A stretch of DNA of 64,000 nucleotides. It comes from Eubacteriales bacterium. GTDB lineage: Bacteria > Bacillota > Clostridia > Lachnospirales > Lachnospiraceae. A program made the translations under genes and the position numbers. Under the pieces are notes generated by a model, which made no database searches, was not told where the DNA came from, and was given only the letters and a program-made list of their open reading frames with translations. The stretch lies in NCBI GenBank assembly GCA_030537135.1, contig JAUNOP010000005.1, positions 1 through 64,000 on the forward strand, read 5' to 3'. Of this stretch, positions 1 to 8,500 are shown piece by piece. Position 1 is the first letter of the stretch. Every line of letters starts with the position of its first letter.

Positions 1-474
1 ATGAAATTGATTTATAGAAAAGCGGGAATAGAAGACATAGAAATGTTGGTAAAAACAAGAATAGAGGTACTGCGGGCTGCGAATTGCTTAAGTGATGAGG
101 CGAATATGGAGTTTGTGGAAGAACAGTCACGTGAATATTATGAAGCGTCTCTGCAGGCGGAAACACATACTGCATATCTTGTTTTTGATGGAGAGAAAAT
201 TGTCGGCGCCGGAGGCATCAGTTTTTTTCGGGTGATGCCGACCTATCATAATCCAACAGGATGGAAAGCGTATATTATGAACATGTATACAAAACCAAAC
301 TACAGGAGAAAAGGAATTGCATATCATACTTTGGAGCTTTTGACAGAGGAAGCAAAAAAAAGGAACGTGAGTTATATATCGCTGGAGGCAACGGACATGG
401 GGATGCCTTTGTATGAACGGTATGGATTTGTGAAAATGAAGGATGAGATGATTCTGCCGCAGGAGCGGCTGTAG
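1..474 (+). CDS. GNAT family N-acetyltransferase
   Basis: A 157-residue protein of the size and pattern of a single GNAT domain, which moves an acetyl group from acetyl-CoA to an amine. The acetyl-CoA binding loop is visible as NMYTKPNYRRKGIAYHTLE (about residues 94-112), with the R-x-x-G-x-A core, and a typical closing strand LYERYGFVKM lies near the C-terminus. The ATG is the first base of the window, so the upstream ribosome site and any earlier start cannot be seen, but length and N-terminal pattern suggest the gene is complete. The substrate cannot be inferred. It is followed by 167 bp without an intact gene and then the restriction-modification pair. Confidence 0.85.
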   Translation: MKLIYRKAGIEDIEMLVKTRIEVLRAANCLSDEANMEFVEEQSREYYEASLQAETHTAYLVFDGEKIVGAGGISFFRVMPTYHNPTGWKAYIMNMYTKPNYRRKGIAYHTLELLTEEAKKRNVSYISLEATDMGMPLYERYGFVKMKDEMILPQERL

Positions 475-641
475 AAGAAAGATACATGAATATGGTCAGC
501 TGCGTGAAAAGTTAGAATATCTTTGCAGACGAAATGGTATTGTTTTGGTTAAGTTTGATATAGATGTGGATGTATATTCTGGTATGCATTTTTTTTTACA
601 TCTTTTTTACATAAAGATATAAAAGGACAAGGTGATTAATA
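475..641. other. intergenic, possible transposase scrap
   Basis: No intact gene. Bases 478-582 on the plus strand read openly as HEYGQLREKLEYLCRRNGI and neighbouring residues, loosely like the TnpB/OrfB C-terminal region of IS605-type elements (a lysine-rich helix before the DRFYPSSK motif), but the diagnostic motif is absent. This is a weak resemblance only. The ribosome site AAGGTG of the next gene is at 630-635. Confidence 0.25.
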
Positions 642-2573
642 ATGGATCAGATGTCATTGTTCGTAATAGGGGATGAGTATAATACATTCAGCGATATATG
701 CGCTAAACTTGGCTGCGAGAATAATACTCCGGCTTGGCCGGATTTCTTTGGAAAAGCCATTAAAGATTATTTGAAAGAAAACAACATTCCGGGCATTCGT
801 ACATTGAGTTTGTTTTCAGGAGCGGGTGGCCTTGATATTGGATTTAATGATGTAGGTTTTGATATTATTGAAGCGGTAGAAATAGAGCAGAAATTTTGCC
901 GAACGCTGGAACTGAATTCAGGGGCTGGAAAAAAATTTGAAAACTCAAAGGTGAATTGTATTGATATCCGAGAGTATACAGGGAAACATATCGGAAAAAT
1001 AGATTTTATAATAGGTGGTCCGCCTTGCCAAACCTTTAGTGCGGCGGGAAGAAGAGCAAATGGTGTTCTCGGCACCACAGATGCCAGAGGCGTTTTATTT
1101 AGGGAGTATGTAAGATTACTTCAGGAACTGTCTCCAATTGGTTTTTTGTTTGAAAATGTATATGGAATTATTGGCGCCCAAGGAGGGAAAGCATGGGAAG
1201 AAATATTAAAGAGTTTTTCTGAAGTGGGATACAAATTATTCTACCGAATCGTAGATGCCGCAGACTATGGCGTACCACAGCATAGGGAACGACTTATCAT
1301 AGTTGGACTTAAAGAAGGATCATTTAAGTTTCCGAGACCAACACATGGCCCGGACTCATTGGACGATGAACCTTTTTATAATGCGGAAACCGCTGTGGCA
1401 GGAGTACAGCTTACTGCAGAGGAGAGCAAATCAGGCATCGGCGGAAGATACGGTGCATTGCTTGATGATATTCCGCCAGGACTTAATTATAGCTTTTATA
1501 CAGAAGAAATGGGACACCCTAATCCAATATTTGCTTGGAGATCAAAGTTTTCTGATTTTCTATATAAAGCAGATCCTAATACACCGGTTAGGACGATAAA
1601 GGCATCAGGAGGTGCATATACAGGACCATTCCATTGGGATAATAGATCTTTTGCGTATTCAGAGTACAAGAGACTGCAGACCTTTCCTGATGACTATGAG
1701 ATTAGCGGAACAAAGCAAGTTGCTGTGAAGCAGATTGGTAATTCGGTTCCGCCTCAGTTAGCGAGAATGATGGCACTTGCAATCAGACAGCAGATTTTTG
1801 AAACCAAATTTCCATTCAAACTTTCTTTACTAGATGACAGCGAGGAATTGACTTTTAGGAAAAGGAAAAGACAGTTAACTGCCGTGTATCAGAAAAAGGC
1901 AAAGATGGCGATTAAAGCAATTAAACAGAATCATGCAGTGCTGCCAGACTCACATAAGTACTATTGTTCAATGACTGAGACCTTTAAGCTTAAGGAGGTC
2001 AAAAAGTCTGAATCAGAATACGAAGTAAATGTTATATGGGGCGATACATTGTTGATAGAGGCATCGCCTTTGAACGTTAAAGATAATCAGGCCGATATTA
2101 CTATTGAAATTGAACCGAATAAGGATCCGTGGAATATTGGCATAGACAAGGTTGTTCTTAAGGCTTATTCAAGTGAACCGAAGGCATTTACTGTTTTGTG
2201 GAAAGCATTTGATTATGAACTGATTATTAATAATATCAAAGCGGATATAGTTCAGCTGAATGGATATTATCAGTATGTACCTAAATTGAGATGCAGCTGT
2301 GAACTTCCGAATGGGATGGCATATAGTAATGTATTGGGAAAAATTGTTTCCGGGAAATATGTTACCGAGATTGTTTCATCAGCTAAGTTAGCAGAGGCAT
2401 GGGAGATTCCGGAGGCTGAGCTGATCAATATAGCAGAATATTTGAGAGGTTTAGGCTATGAAATTCGGAATCATATGACTAATCCTCAAATTGAGGAAGG
2501 CAATTGGTTAATTCCATATGCATTTCCAACACTGACTCCGCAAAGTGTACAACTTAGGAAGAAGGTAAAATAA
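642..2573 (+). CDS. DNA (cytosine-5-)-methyltransferase, type II R-M
   Basis: C5 cytosine methyltransferase of 643 residues, longer than the usual 330-450. Motif I (TLSLFSGAGGLDIGF, about 54-68) binds S-adenosylmethionine. Motif IV, GGPPCQTFSAAGRR, places the catalytic cysteine at about 129. Motif VI is FENVYG (170-175), motif VIII QHRERLIIVG (213-222), and motif X QIGNSVPPQLARM lies near 364-376. A further 250 or so residues follow motif X without a recognisable domain. The start at 642 follows AAGGTG with a 6-nt gap. The next gene begins one base after its stop, so the two are co-transcribed. It protects host DNA at the site cut by the partner nuclease. The recognition sequence cannot be read from the sequence. 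Confidence 0.95.
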   Translation: MDQMSLFVIGDEYNTFSDICAKLGCENNTPAWPDFFGKAIKDYLKENNIPGIRTLSLFSGAGGLDIGFNDVGFDIIEAVEIEQKFCRTLELNSGAGKKFENSKVNCIDIREYTGKHIGKIDFIIGGPPCQTFSAAGRRANGVLGTTDARGVLFREYVRLLQELSPIGFLFENVYGIIGAQGGKAWEEILKSFSEVGYKLFYRIVDAADYGVPQHRERLIIVGLKEGSFKFPRPTHGPDSLDDEPFYNAETAVAGVQLTAEESKSGIGGRYGALLDDIPPGLNYSFYTEEMGHPNPIFAWRSKFSDFLYKADPNTPVRTIKASGGAYTGPFHWDNRSFAYSEYKRLQTFPDDYEISGTKQVAVKQIGNSVPPQLARMMALAIRQQIFETKFPFKLSLLDDSEELTFRKRKRQLTAVYQKKAKMAIKAIKQNHAVLPDSHKYYCSMTETFKLKEVKKSESEYEVNVIWGDTLLIEASPLNVKDNQADITIEIEPNKDPWNIGIDKVVLKAYSSEPKAFTVLWKAFDYELIINNIKADIVQLNGYYQYVPKLRCSCELPNGMAYSNVLGKIVSGKYVTEIVSSAKLAEAWEIPEAELINIAEYLRGLGYEIRNHMTNPQIEEGNWLIPYAFPTLTPQSVQLRKKVK

Positions 2574-2574
2574 A

Positions 2575-3864
2575 ATGGCGGATGAAAAGAAAAAAGATGA
2601 TAGCCACTTAGATGTGTATTTGGACCGATATGTTTTACACCAGAATGATGTTGTTACAACCTATTATGAAGGCTTTCAAAATGCTGCAACACAGCAACGA
2701 TACGAAAAAATTAATACAGTGCTAGCAAACGGATATTTGTACGATGTTATGAAGGAACTTCCTGATGTGGATTTTACAGAGCTGTCTGAGAACAATAAGG
2801 TTCTGTTGAAAAGATTGGTTAATGGTATTACTAGCGAGGTGGGAAGGGCTTTGGTTGGAGTTGCATTCCTTCAACTTACAATCAAGAGTATTGCACCTGA
2901 TCAGAGTATTAGATTACATAAAGGCACGACAAGAAGAGGCTCTTTCTCATGGGTGGACGGTATCTCCATGAGAACAATAGATTCAACTTACAGTACACCA
3001 TTTTTAAGGGAACAAGGCTTGCTGAACGTTAATAAATTTGGAGTATTTATGACAAGAAGTCTGGCTGAGAACTATCCTTACTCAAAATTGTATAAGGCTG
3101 AGATGAGAGGCCCATTTACAGAATGGATTGATATTGTAGATGCTATTGAAGACGAAAGTATGCCTGCAAAGCAGGGACTTTATTATCTTATGGCTCAGTT
3201 AAAGAATAAGTCGGATGCGTTTAATACTATGGCTGATGAGGTGGTATCCTTAGCAAACGCTTATAAAGATAAGACCTTTGCAGGGGTATCTAGGTTTATG
3301 AAAGGCTTCTTTAACGAAACAGAATACTCTGCGCGCGCTTTTGAAATTGTAATTCATGGTTTTATGCAGGCAATGTCAGAATCACATATGCTTGGGGATT
3401 TGGATTTGAGTCCAATGTCTCAGATGAGATCTGCCAATAAAAAGCATGGAAATATAGGAGATGTGGAATTAAAGGATGGCAGAGTAATCGTTGAAGCATG
3501 GGATGCAAAATATGGTAAGCCGTATCTTCGAGATGAACTTGAAGAACTGAGAGATAAGATTTTGACATCACTAGGTGTAAAGGTCGCTGGATTCATAGCT
3601 GATAGTAATGTAGACCGAAGAAAAGATGTCATGAATAGAGCAGAGGAAATATCTTTAGAAACTGGCGTTGACATTTTTCTGTTTTCTTTTGATGAATGGT
3701 TGGAATATCAAACCAAGCGTATTGCAAAGCCTGAATTAGACAGAATAGCTTCCAGATGGCTGATTGCAGTTGTGGAATCTTTTGCTCAAAGGCGTCTTGA
3801 GATGGCTCCGATTGATGAACCCTGTGAAGCGTGGGTTCAGGATTTGATAAGTAAATTAAAATGA
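2575..3864 (+). CDS. probable type II restriction endonuclease
   Basis: A 429-residue protein directly downstream of the C5 methyltransferase, one base after its stop codon, the classic place for the cognate nuclease. I do not recognise a named REase family over the whole length. Residues 295-312 contain a plausible PD-(D/E)XK core: GDVEL followed by VIVEAWDAKYG, with Asp296 and the D-A-K triad (310-312) as candidate metal and catalytic residues, in a strand-turn-strand arrangement. The N-terminal 290 residues look helical and could be the recognition domain. Assignment as nuclease rests on context plus this motif. No Vsr or controller gene is adjacent. Confidence 0.75.
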   Translation: MADEKKKDDSHLDVYLDRYVLHQNDVVTTYYEGFQNAATQQRYEKINTVLANGYLYDVMKELPDVDFTELSENNKVLLKRLVNGITSEVGRALVGVAFLQLTIKSIAPDQSIRLHKGTTRRGSFSWVDGISMRTIDSTYSTPFLREQGLLNVNKFGVFMTRSLAENYPYSKLYKAEMRGPFTEWIDIVDAIEDESMPAKQGLYYLMAQLKNKSDAFNTMADEVVSLANAYKDKTFAGVSRFMKGFFNETEYSARAFEIVIHGFMQAMSESHMLGDLDLSPMSQMRSANKKHGNIGDVELKDGRVIVEAWDAKYGKPYLRDELEELRDKILTSLGVKVAGFIADSNVDRRKDVMNRAEEISLETGVDIFLFSFDEWLEYQTKRIAKPELDRIASRWLIAVVESFAQRRLEMAPIDEPCEAWVQDLISKLK

Positions 3865-3995
3865 AGATTATTTTTCGGCCAGCTGTATCTGCCGCTGTAT
3901 TGCTCCAGTCCTTTACAAAGCGGCATTCCTCCGCTTCAAGTGCGCATTACCAGTTCTTTATCGAGGGAGAACAGAAGAAAAAAGGTATTTGATAC
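3865..3995. other. intergenic after R-M pair
   Basis: No recognised gene. A plus-strand open stretch ends at a TGA near 3992 and resembles nothing I know. No clear terminator hairpin was found directly after the nuclease stop. Confidence 0.4.
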
Positions 3996-4026
3996 TTGAC
4001 TCTCACACTATGGTATGCTTTAAAGT
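3996..4026 (+). promoter_or_regulatory. MerR-type long-spacer promoter
   Basis: TTGACT at 3996-4001 and TAAAGT at 4021-4026 are separated by 19 bp, with CACACTATGGTATGC in between. The over-long spacer is the hallmark of promoters activated by MerR-family regulators. It lies 43 bp before the broken MerR gene at 4069, fitting former autoregulation. Confidence 0.6.
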
Positions 4027-4068
4027 AGAACTGAGCTCAGGAATACACATATATGTGAGGTGGAACCA

Positions 4069-4194
4069 ATGTTAAAAATAGGATATTTTTTAAAACTGTC
4101 GAGAATCAGCAGCCGTATGCTCCGACATTATGACGAACTCGGAATCCTTCATCCGGAATGTGTGGATGAGTTTACCGGATACTGCTATTACTAG
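4069..4194 (+). pseudogene. MerR regulator, N-terminal remnant
   Basis: The start LKIGYFLKLSRISSRMLRHY is the winged-helix DNA-binding region of a MerR-family activator (the R-M-L-R-H-Y-D-E-L-G signature of helix 2 and wing). The reading frame stops at 4192 after 41 codons, exactly where the small IS630-like element begins. The recognition-helix half, the dimerisation coiled coil and the effector domain are absent. Sequence beyond the element does not resume the MerR frame, so a deletion accompanied or followed the insertion. Confidence 0.8.
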
Positions 4195-4661
4195 TGTGTT
4201 GTCAAGTTGGTATTTATGGCAATTGTGCCCGGGGATTTTACTCCCCGGTTGATTCAAATTTGGGATAAAGAGAAATCAATTTATTGCGGGCTTTTGGCGC
4301 TGTAAAATGCCATATTACCTTTGCACACTCCTGATTTCGTATCTTTTCCCATGCTGCAGGAATACCGCCATTCACATAAGCAGAAACAATATTAGAAACC
4401 GTTGCTTTACTGACGCCAAAAGCTTTGGCAATCTGCATTTGCGTAAGGTGCTTTGGGGCATTTTCATCAAGCTCTAATAATATTTGACAGCGCCGAATTG
4501 TCATTTTGCATGTTTTTTTATTATGAATCGTAGCATGGAGGATTTTTTTATCTTCATCTGATAAAAGAATTTTGTAGGTTCTTTTTCCAGCCATAGGAGT
4601 ACCTTCCTTTTTCTTTTATCATAACACAAATCACCATAATTTGCAACTTGACAATACACTA
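4192..4661. mobile_element. miniature IS630-like element with TA target duplication
   Basis: A 470-bp element bounded by imperfect terminal inverted repeats: GTGTGTTGTCAAGTTG at the left (4194-4209) and CAACTTGACAATACAC at the right (4644-4659), one mismatch. Each end is flanked by a TA dinucleotide (4192-4193 and 4660-4661), the target duplicated by IS630/Tc1-mariner elements. Only a helix-turn-helix ORF is inside. There is no room for a DDE catalytic domain, so it must be non-autonomous. Confidence 0.8.
4238..4594 (-). CDS. helix-turn-helix protein, IS630 transposase N-terminal domain
   Basis: A 118-residue protein encoded inside the miniature element. Residues about 50-75 (MQIAKAFGVSKATVSNIVSAY) form a helix-turn-helix typical of the N-terminal DNA-binding region of IS630-family transposases, preceded by a basic segment. 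The DDE catalytic half is missing and the ORF ends 46 bp from the left terminal repeat. It may be a relic, or a protein that still binds the ends and acts as a repressor of related elements. The start follows AGGAAGG-like sequence just upstream on the minus strand. Confidence 0.7.
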   Translation of the reverse strand: MAGKRTYKILLSDEDKKILHATIHNKKTCKMTIRRCQILLELDENAPKHLTQMQIAKAFGVSKATVSNIVSAYVNGGIPAAWEKIRNQECAKVIWHFTAPKARNKLISLYPKFESTGE

Positions 4662-4818
4662 GGGGGTGTCTCTTCGGAGGCGCTTTCTTTTCGCTGATTT
4701 TCGGGAGAGCGGCGTCCAGAACCATTTTGATTATGAGGTGCCCCCGGAAGCGCCGTTTGCCATCCAGTGCGTTCGGGAAGCTGGATATACTTTTAAAGTA
4801 ACCGAAAACCGCACATAA
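4662..4818 (+). pseudogene. unrecognised C-terminal gene fragment
   Basis: Directly after the element, one plus-strand frame stays open to the TAA at 4816 and reads like real protein (ADFRESGVQNHFDYEVPPEA and then a segment ending TFKVTENRT). No start is present and I do not recognise the family. It could be the effector-domain end of the interrupted MerR gene or of a different gene brought next to it by a deletion. Confidence 0.45.
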
Positions 4819-5073
4819 CTGGGAGAGGATTTTTCTCATTTGAACATTTTTGCAACACATAATATCATTACGAATGTCGTAACATTGGTAAACAGCGGTG
4901 TTGCTTCTGCACTGACAATCGAAGGTGCGGTTAATTTTTTTGATAGCAGAAGGATGGTATTCAGGCCTCTTTACCCGGAACTTTCCATGACTTCCGTCCT
5001 TGCGTGGAAAAAGTTCCAACCAAACTTCGGTGCAGCCGGAAAGTTTTTGGAACATCTGAAAAGTATGCGGTAG
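4819..5073 (+). pseudogene. LysR-type regulator, C-terminal remnant
   Basis: The frame from 4819 to the TAG at 5071 encodes about 84 residues typical of the end of a LysR substrate-binding domain: NIITNVVTLVNSGVASAL (the conserved vaaGlGia-type strand and helix), then RPLYPELSMTSVLAWKK and a closing helix AAGKFLEHLK. The DNA-binding domain and first effector subdomain are gone, and no start or ribosome site is present. It abuts the previous fragment in a different frame, so the two were joined by deletion. Confidence 0.75.
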
Positions 5074-5101
5074 GCGCATACTTTTCTATCGAACATATGT
5101 A

Positions 5102-5131
5102 TTGGACATATAGAGAAAACGGGAATATAAT
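5102..5131 (+). promoter_or_regulatory. sigma-A promoter
   Basis: TTGGAC (5102-5107), an 18-bp spacer and TATAAT (5126-5131). Transcription would start near 5138, inside the hairpin described next, and read into the lipoprotein/MerR/aldo-keto reductase run. Confidence 0.6.
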
Positions 5132-5133
5132 AA

Positions 5134-5180
5134 AGGTGTCGTCGGATGGCAGAAATGGTCCGAAGGCACCTATTTTATTT
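5134..5180 (+). terminator. leader hairpin with U tract, possible attenuator
   Basis: AGGTGTC (5134-5140) pairs with GGCACCT (5165-5171), with an inner stem TCGGA/TCCGA, followed by ATTTTATTTT. It sits between the promoter and the lipoprotein gene, where it would end most transcripts unless antitermination occurs. Alternatively it is the terminator of the lost upstream gene. Confidence 0.5.
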
Positions 5181-5229
5181 TGCGTAGGAGCTTTATAGGA
5201 AAATCAAGGGAAAAGGAGAATAGGAACTT

Positions 5230-5781
5230 ATGAAAAAATTCACAGCTCTATGTTTAGCATTATGCCTTTCTTTCACATTAGCAGCTTGCGCACAGAGTAC
5301 ATCTGATTCTGAAACAGAACAATCTGAGCCTGTCCCTTCTTCTGCGGTACAAGAGCCTGTGACGGAGGAACCGCAGGAAAACAGCAATGAGCAGACACAG
5401 GAAGACGGCTATGAGCAGACTCCTATTACACTTACAATAGGAGACACTGTATTAGAGGCATATTTGAATGATTCAGCGCCGGCGAAGAGCCTGATCGCTC
5501 AGCTTCCGCTTACGGTTACTCTGAACGAATCAACGAACGATTTTTGCGGTGGGAGCCTCGATATTGATTATTCTGAAAGCGATGTAACTGCCGGTTACCG
5601 GAATGGAGATATTGTTTTCTGGCCGCCTGCGAGCAATTTTGTGATTTTTGTCAGAGGAGAAGAAGATTCCATGGGATCAGATAATCTGGTAAAACTCGGA
5701 CATATCACCAGCCCGGAAGAAATGCTGGATACTTTGAGCGGACAGATTGAAGTGACGGTTGCATTAGCAGAAGAAGAGTAA
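5230..5781 (+). CDS. lipoprotein with cyclophilin-like domain
   Basis: Residues 1-20 form a lipoprotein signal peptide with lipobox LAAC, so the mature protein is anchored to the outer face of the membrane. An acidic Ser/Glu/Gln-rich linker (about 21-65) leads to a cyclophilin-like fold: ITLTIGDTVLEAYLNDSAPA, then SLDIDY, YRNGDIVFWPP and the closing IEVTVAL strand. Cyclophilin-like proteins of this kind in clostridia usually lie beside flavodoxins and oxidoreductases. Their biochemical role is not settled. A second member is at 9412-9996. The ribosome site AAAAGGAG precedes the ATG. A MerR gene follows 13 bp later. Confidence 0.85.
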   Translation: MKKFTALCLALCLSFTLAACAQSTSDSETEQSEPVPSSAVQEPVTEEPQENSNEQTQEDGYEQTPITLTIGDTVLEAYLNDSAPAKSLIAQLPLTVTLNESTNDFCGGSLDIDYSESDVTAGYRNGDIVFWPPASNFVIFVRGEEDSMGSDNLVKLGHITSPEEMLDTLSGQIEVTVALAEEE

Positions 5782-5794
5782 GGGGGATGGACGA

Positions 5795-6148
5795 ATGACA
5801 TTGACAGAAGCCGAGAAAGCGTTTGGCATTTCCATGGATACGCTGAAAAAATATATTTCCTCTGGATTCATAAGGCAAAGCGATACGAATTGTGGAGCAA
5901 GCGAGTACCGGAACGAAGATTTTGACCGGTTAGGGCTTGTGAGTATATTGCTGGAGGCAGGCTTTTCTACGAAAGAAATAAGAAGATACCTTGAATTATC
6001 GGAACATGCGGGTACGGACGAGGAGCAGATCAGGATGCTCAGGAAACAGCGGGGATGCCTGTTGGACGATATTCATAAGAAACAAAAAACGCTGGATCGG
6101 TTAGACTTTATGGTCTGGAACACCCAAAATAGAGGAGCGAAAAAATGA
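5795..6148 (+). CDS. MerR family transcriptional regulator
   Basis: A 117-residue regulator. The N-terminal winged helix is recognisable as LTEAEKAFGISMDTLKKYIS followed by ASEYRNEDFDRL (the wing normally reads YR.Y...d...L). The segment ILLEAGFSTKEIRRYLEL matches the MerR pattern L.e.GfsL.eI...L, and residues 75-105 form the dimerisation helix. No effector domain remains beyond the helix, which is normal for short MerR proteins. Its stop overlaps the ATG of an alcohol dehydrogenase remnant (ATGA at 6145-6148), so it once headed an operon with that enzyme. It likely controls the local redox genes. Confidence 0.85.
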   Translation: MTLTEAEKAFGISMDTLKKYISSGFIRQSDTNCGASEYRNEDFDRLGLVSILLEAGFSTKEIRRYLELSEHAGTDEEQIRMLRKQRGCLLDDIHKKQKTLDRLDFMVWNTQNRGAKK

Positions 6149-6198
6149 GTTATGGGATGTATGTGCCTGTTCAGATTATGTTTGGAACGGGGAAATGA
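6145..6198 (+). pseudogene. iron-containing alcohol dehydrogenase, N-terminal remnant
   Basis: MSYGMYVPVQIMFGTGK is the typical start of a group III iron-dependent alcohol dehydrogenase. A TGA at 6196 stands where leucine is expected, and the frame continues as KKLHKQ for a few residues before it dissolves into the leader of the aldo/keto reductase. Nearly 370 codons have been deleted. Confidence 0.7.
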
Positions 6199-6251
6199 AA
6201 GAAACTTCATAAACAGTGCATACCGGTAAAAGCCGGGGAAAGGAGACAAGA

Positions 6252-7103
6252 ATGGAATTTACAACTTTGAACAATGGCGTGAAGATGCCGCTGGAGGGCT
6301 TTGGCGTTTTTCAGATTACGGATGCCGCAATCTGTGAACAGGCGGTTCTGGACGCATTACAAACGGGTTATCGCCTCATTGATACAGCGGCGGCTTATCT
6401 GAATGAGGAAGCGGTAGGCGCAGCGATCCGAAACAGCGGGATTCTCCGTGAAGAAATTTTTGTTGCCACAAAACTGTGGATTCAGGATGCGAGCTACGAA
6501 GGCGCAAAAAAAGCATTTCAGACTTCGCTGGATAATCTAGGGCTTACTTACCTTGACCTGTATCTGATTCACCAGCCCATGAGCGATTATTACGGCGCAT
6601 GGCGGGCAATGGAGGAATTATACAGAGAGGGTAAGGTCAGGGCGATTGGCGTATGCAACTTCTATCCTGACCGGCTGGCGGATCTGTGTATCAACGCGAA
6701 GGTGACTCCGGCAGTCAATCAGGTGGAACTCCATCCGTTTTTTGCTCAGAAGGATGCTCTGGAGAACATGAAAGAATTTTGTGTGCAGCCGGAGGCGTGG
6801 GGGCCTCTTGCAGAAGGAACCCATGGGATTTTTACCCATCCGGTACTGACGGAAATCGGTGCAAAATATGGTAAAACTGCCGCCCAGGTGGCGCTTCGGT
6901 GGAATATCCAGAGAGGTGTCGTGGTCATTCCAAAATCCACACATAAGCAGCGGATGGAGGAAAACTTCGACATTTGGGATTTTTCATTGAGCGATGAGGA
7001 TATGACAGCGATTGCAGCCCTCGACCTGGGACACAGCGAAGCCGTCGACCATGGTTCGGCGCAGACGGCGAAATGGCTGAACGCTTATAAAATTCACGAC
7101 TGA
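6252..7103 (+). CDS. aldo/keto reductase
   Basis: A 283-residue NADPH-dependent aldo/keto reductase of the 2,5-diketo-gluconate reductase type, acting in the cytoplasm on aldehydes or ketones. The catalytic tetrad is intact: Asp44 and Tyr49 in [16 protein letters not shown], Lys74 in VATKLW, His107 in LIHQPM. The cofactor signature [19 protein letters not shown] is near the C-terminus. I choose the ATG at 6252 because AAGGAGAC lies just upstream and the protein then starts [13 protein letters not shown], the family consensus. An upstream in-frame extension to 6216 lacks similarity. It is followed after 15 bp by an esterase gene. Confidence 0.92.
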   Translation: MEFTTLNNGVKMPLEGFGVFQITDAAICEQAVLDALQTGYRLIDTAAAYLNEEAVGAAIRNSGILREEIFVATKLWIQDASYEGAKKAFQTSLDNLGLTYLDLYLIHQPMSDYYGAWRAMEELYREGKVRAIGVCNFYPDRLADLCINAKVTPAVNQVELHPFFAQKDALENMKEFCVQPEAWGPLAEGTHGIFTHPVLTEIGAKYGKTAAQVALRWNIQRGVVVIPKSTHKQRMEENFDIWDFSLSDEDMTAIAALDLGHSEAVDHGSAQTAKWLNAYKIHD

Positions 7104-7118
7104 CAGGAGGGAATGCAC

Positions 7119-7952
7119 ATGATACATGAAACAATCAGACTTAGCGAGGATGGGCACGTTACCCTGACGGCCTATATCCATGATGATATTCATGCCTATG
7201 GTACAAAGCAGGGGCGGCCTGCCATCATTGTTCTGCCAGGCGGAGCTTTTGCTTTCCTTTCGCCGTTTGAAGCGGAGCCGGTAGCATTGACTTTCCTGCA
7301 GAAGGGATTTAATACGTTTGTGCTTCGTTATACGGTGGGCGATGACTGTCATTACCCCGATGTGTTGATTGAGGTATCCTCTGCTATCAAGTTGGTGCGG
7401 GATAAAGCAAAAGAATGGCACACAAATCCCCGACAGGTATCCCTGATGGGGTTTTCAGCCGGGGCGTGTCTGGCAGGCATGTCCGCTACCCAATGGAATG
7501 CGCCGGAAATCTCCAGTGCGTTGGGGGTTGAGGCTTCCTATATACGCCCGGATGCGGCAGTAATTGCTTATGGCTGTTGGGACAATTCGGGAACAATCTG
7601 GAATGATCCGAAGTTTCAAAATCCTGATGCTTCCCAATTTCCAAAAAGCTGTCCTCCTCAGCTGGACCTGATCCGCTATATGGGAAACCATGTGTGTCCG
7701 CTGTTTATCTGGCACAATCAAAGGGATCGTTATGTTCCTGTCCACAACTGCTTAATGGCTGCGGAAAAGATGTGTGAGCTGGAAATCCCTGTGGAGCTTC
7801 ATCTTTACACAGGCGGGCGGCATGGGATGAGTGTGGCAAATGCGCTTTGCTATCAGGATCAGGACGATAAGGCACTGTCGGAAAAGAATCCCAACATTCA
7901 GCTGTGGGTGGATATGTGCGCCAACTGGCTAAAGCAGATACTTCCCGCCTGA
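7119..7952 (+). CDS. alpha/beta hydrolase (acetyl-esterase-like)
   Basis: A cytoplasmic serine esterase of about 277 residues, BD-FAE / acetylxylan esterase type. The oxyanion region LPGGAFAFLSPFEAEP, the nucleophile elbow GFSAGA (GxSxG), the acid region HNQRDRYVPV and the histidine motif GGRHGMSV are all present. There are two in-frame ATGs, 7113 and 7119. CAGGAGG ends at 7110, which gives an acceptable 8-nt spacing only for 7119. The natural substrate is unknown. Its place after the aldo/keto reductase suggests a shared operon for small carbonyl or ester compounds. Confidence 0.88.
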   Translation: MIHETIRLSEDGHVTLTAYIHDDIHAYGTKQGRPAIIVLPGGAFAFLSPFEAEPVALTFLQKGFNTFVLRYTVGDDCHYPDVLIEVSSAIKLVRDKAKEWHTNPRQVSLMGFSAGACLAGMSATQWNAPEISSALGVEASYIRPDAAVIAYGCWDNSGTIWNDPKFQNPDASQFPKSCPPQLDLIRYMGNHVCPLFIWHNQRDRYVPVHNCLMAAEKMCELEIPVELHLYTGGRHGMSVANALCYQDQDDKALSEKNPNIQLWVDMCANWLKQILPA

Positions 7953-7989
7953 ACTACACAGCGAAGTACCGATCAGCGGGAGGCGCGAA

Positions 7990-8500
7990 ATGGTATTTTA
8001 TTTTACCGGTACAGGGAACAGCCTGTATGTTGCAAAGCAAATAGAGGAAAACCCTGTCAGTATTCTGCAGGTTATGCGGCAGAAAAACCGGGAGTTTTCC
8101 GATGAATGTATTGGAATTGTGGCTCCGATATACAGCCATGAGATGCCGCCGCTGGTTCAGGACTTTCTGAGGCAGTCGGTATTTCATACGAATTATTTTT
8201 ATCTGGTCTTAACCTATGGCAGCCAGCACGGAGGAGCCGCTGAGTTGGCGAGAAAATTCTGTGAGGACTGCGGGATTGTTGTCCGGTACAGCAATGTGAT
8301 CCTGATGGCGGATAACTGGCTTCCGGATTTTGATATGGATGAAGAAAAAAAGGGCAGATAAGAAAATTTCGGAACAGCTGAAAGAAATCCTTTCAGACAT
8401 CAGGGAACGCCGGGAAAAAATCGGGGCGGTTACGGACAAAGATATAGCAGATCATGCGCGTTCCCTGGAACGTAAAAAGCAGCGCCCCAAAGGAGCGTGG
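7990..8500 (+). pseudogene. EFR1-type flavodoxin, truncated and frameshifted
   Basis: YFTGTGNSLYVAKQI is the FMN phosphate loop of a flavodoxin, and PIYSHEMPPLVQDFL and TYGSQHGG are further cofactor loops, as in the N-terminal domain of EFR1-type ferredoxin-flavodoxins. The frame breaks at an A7-GGG run near 8341-8353 and stops at 8359. The neighbouring frame continues the same domain (KKISEQLKEILSDIRERREK). The expected C-terminal 2[4Fe-4S] ferredoxin domain is absent, replaced from about 8500 by RibD-like sequence. AGGCG precedes the ATG. Confidence 0.8.

Noticed and set aside
4501..5079. Minus-strand open frame of 192 codons across 4501-5079
   Set aside because: It crosses the right end of the IS630-like element and runs antisense to the LysR remnant. 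No domain, ribosome site or sensible composition.
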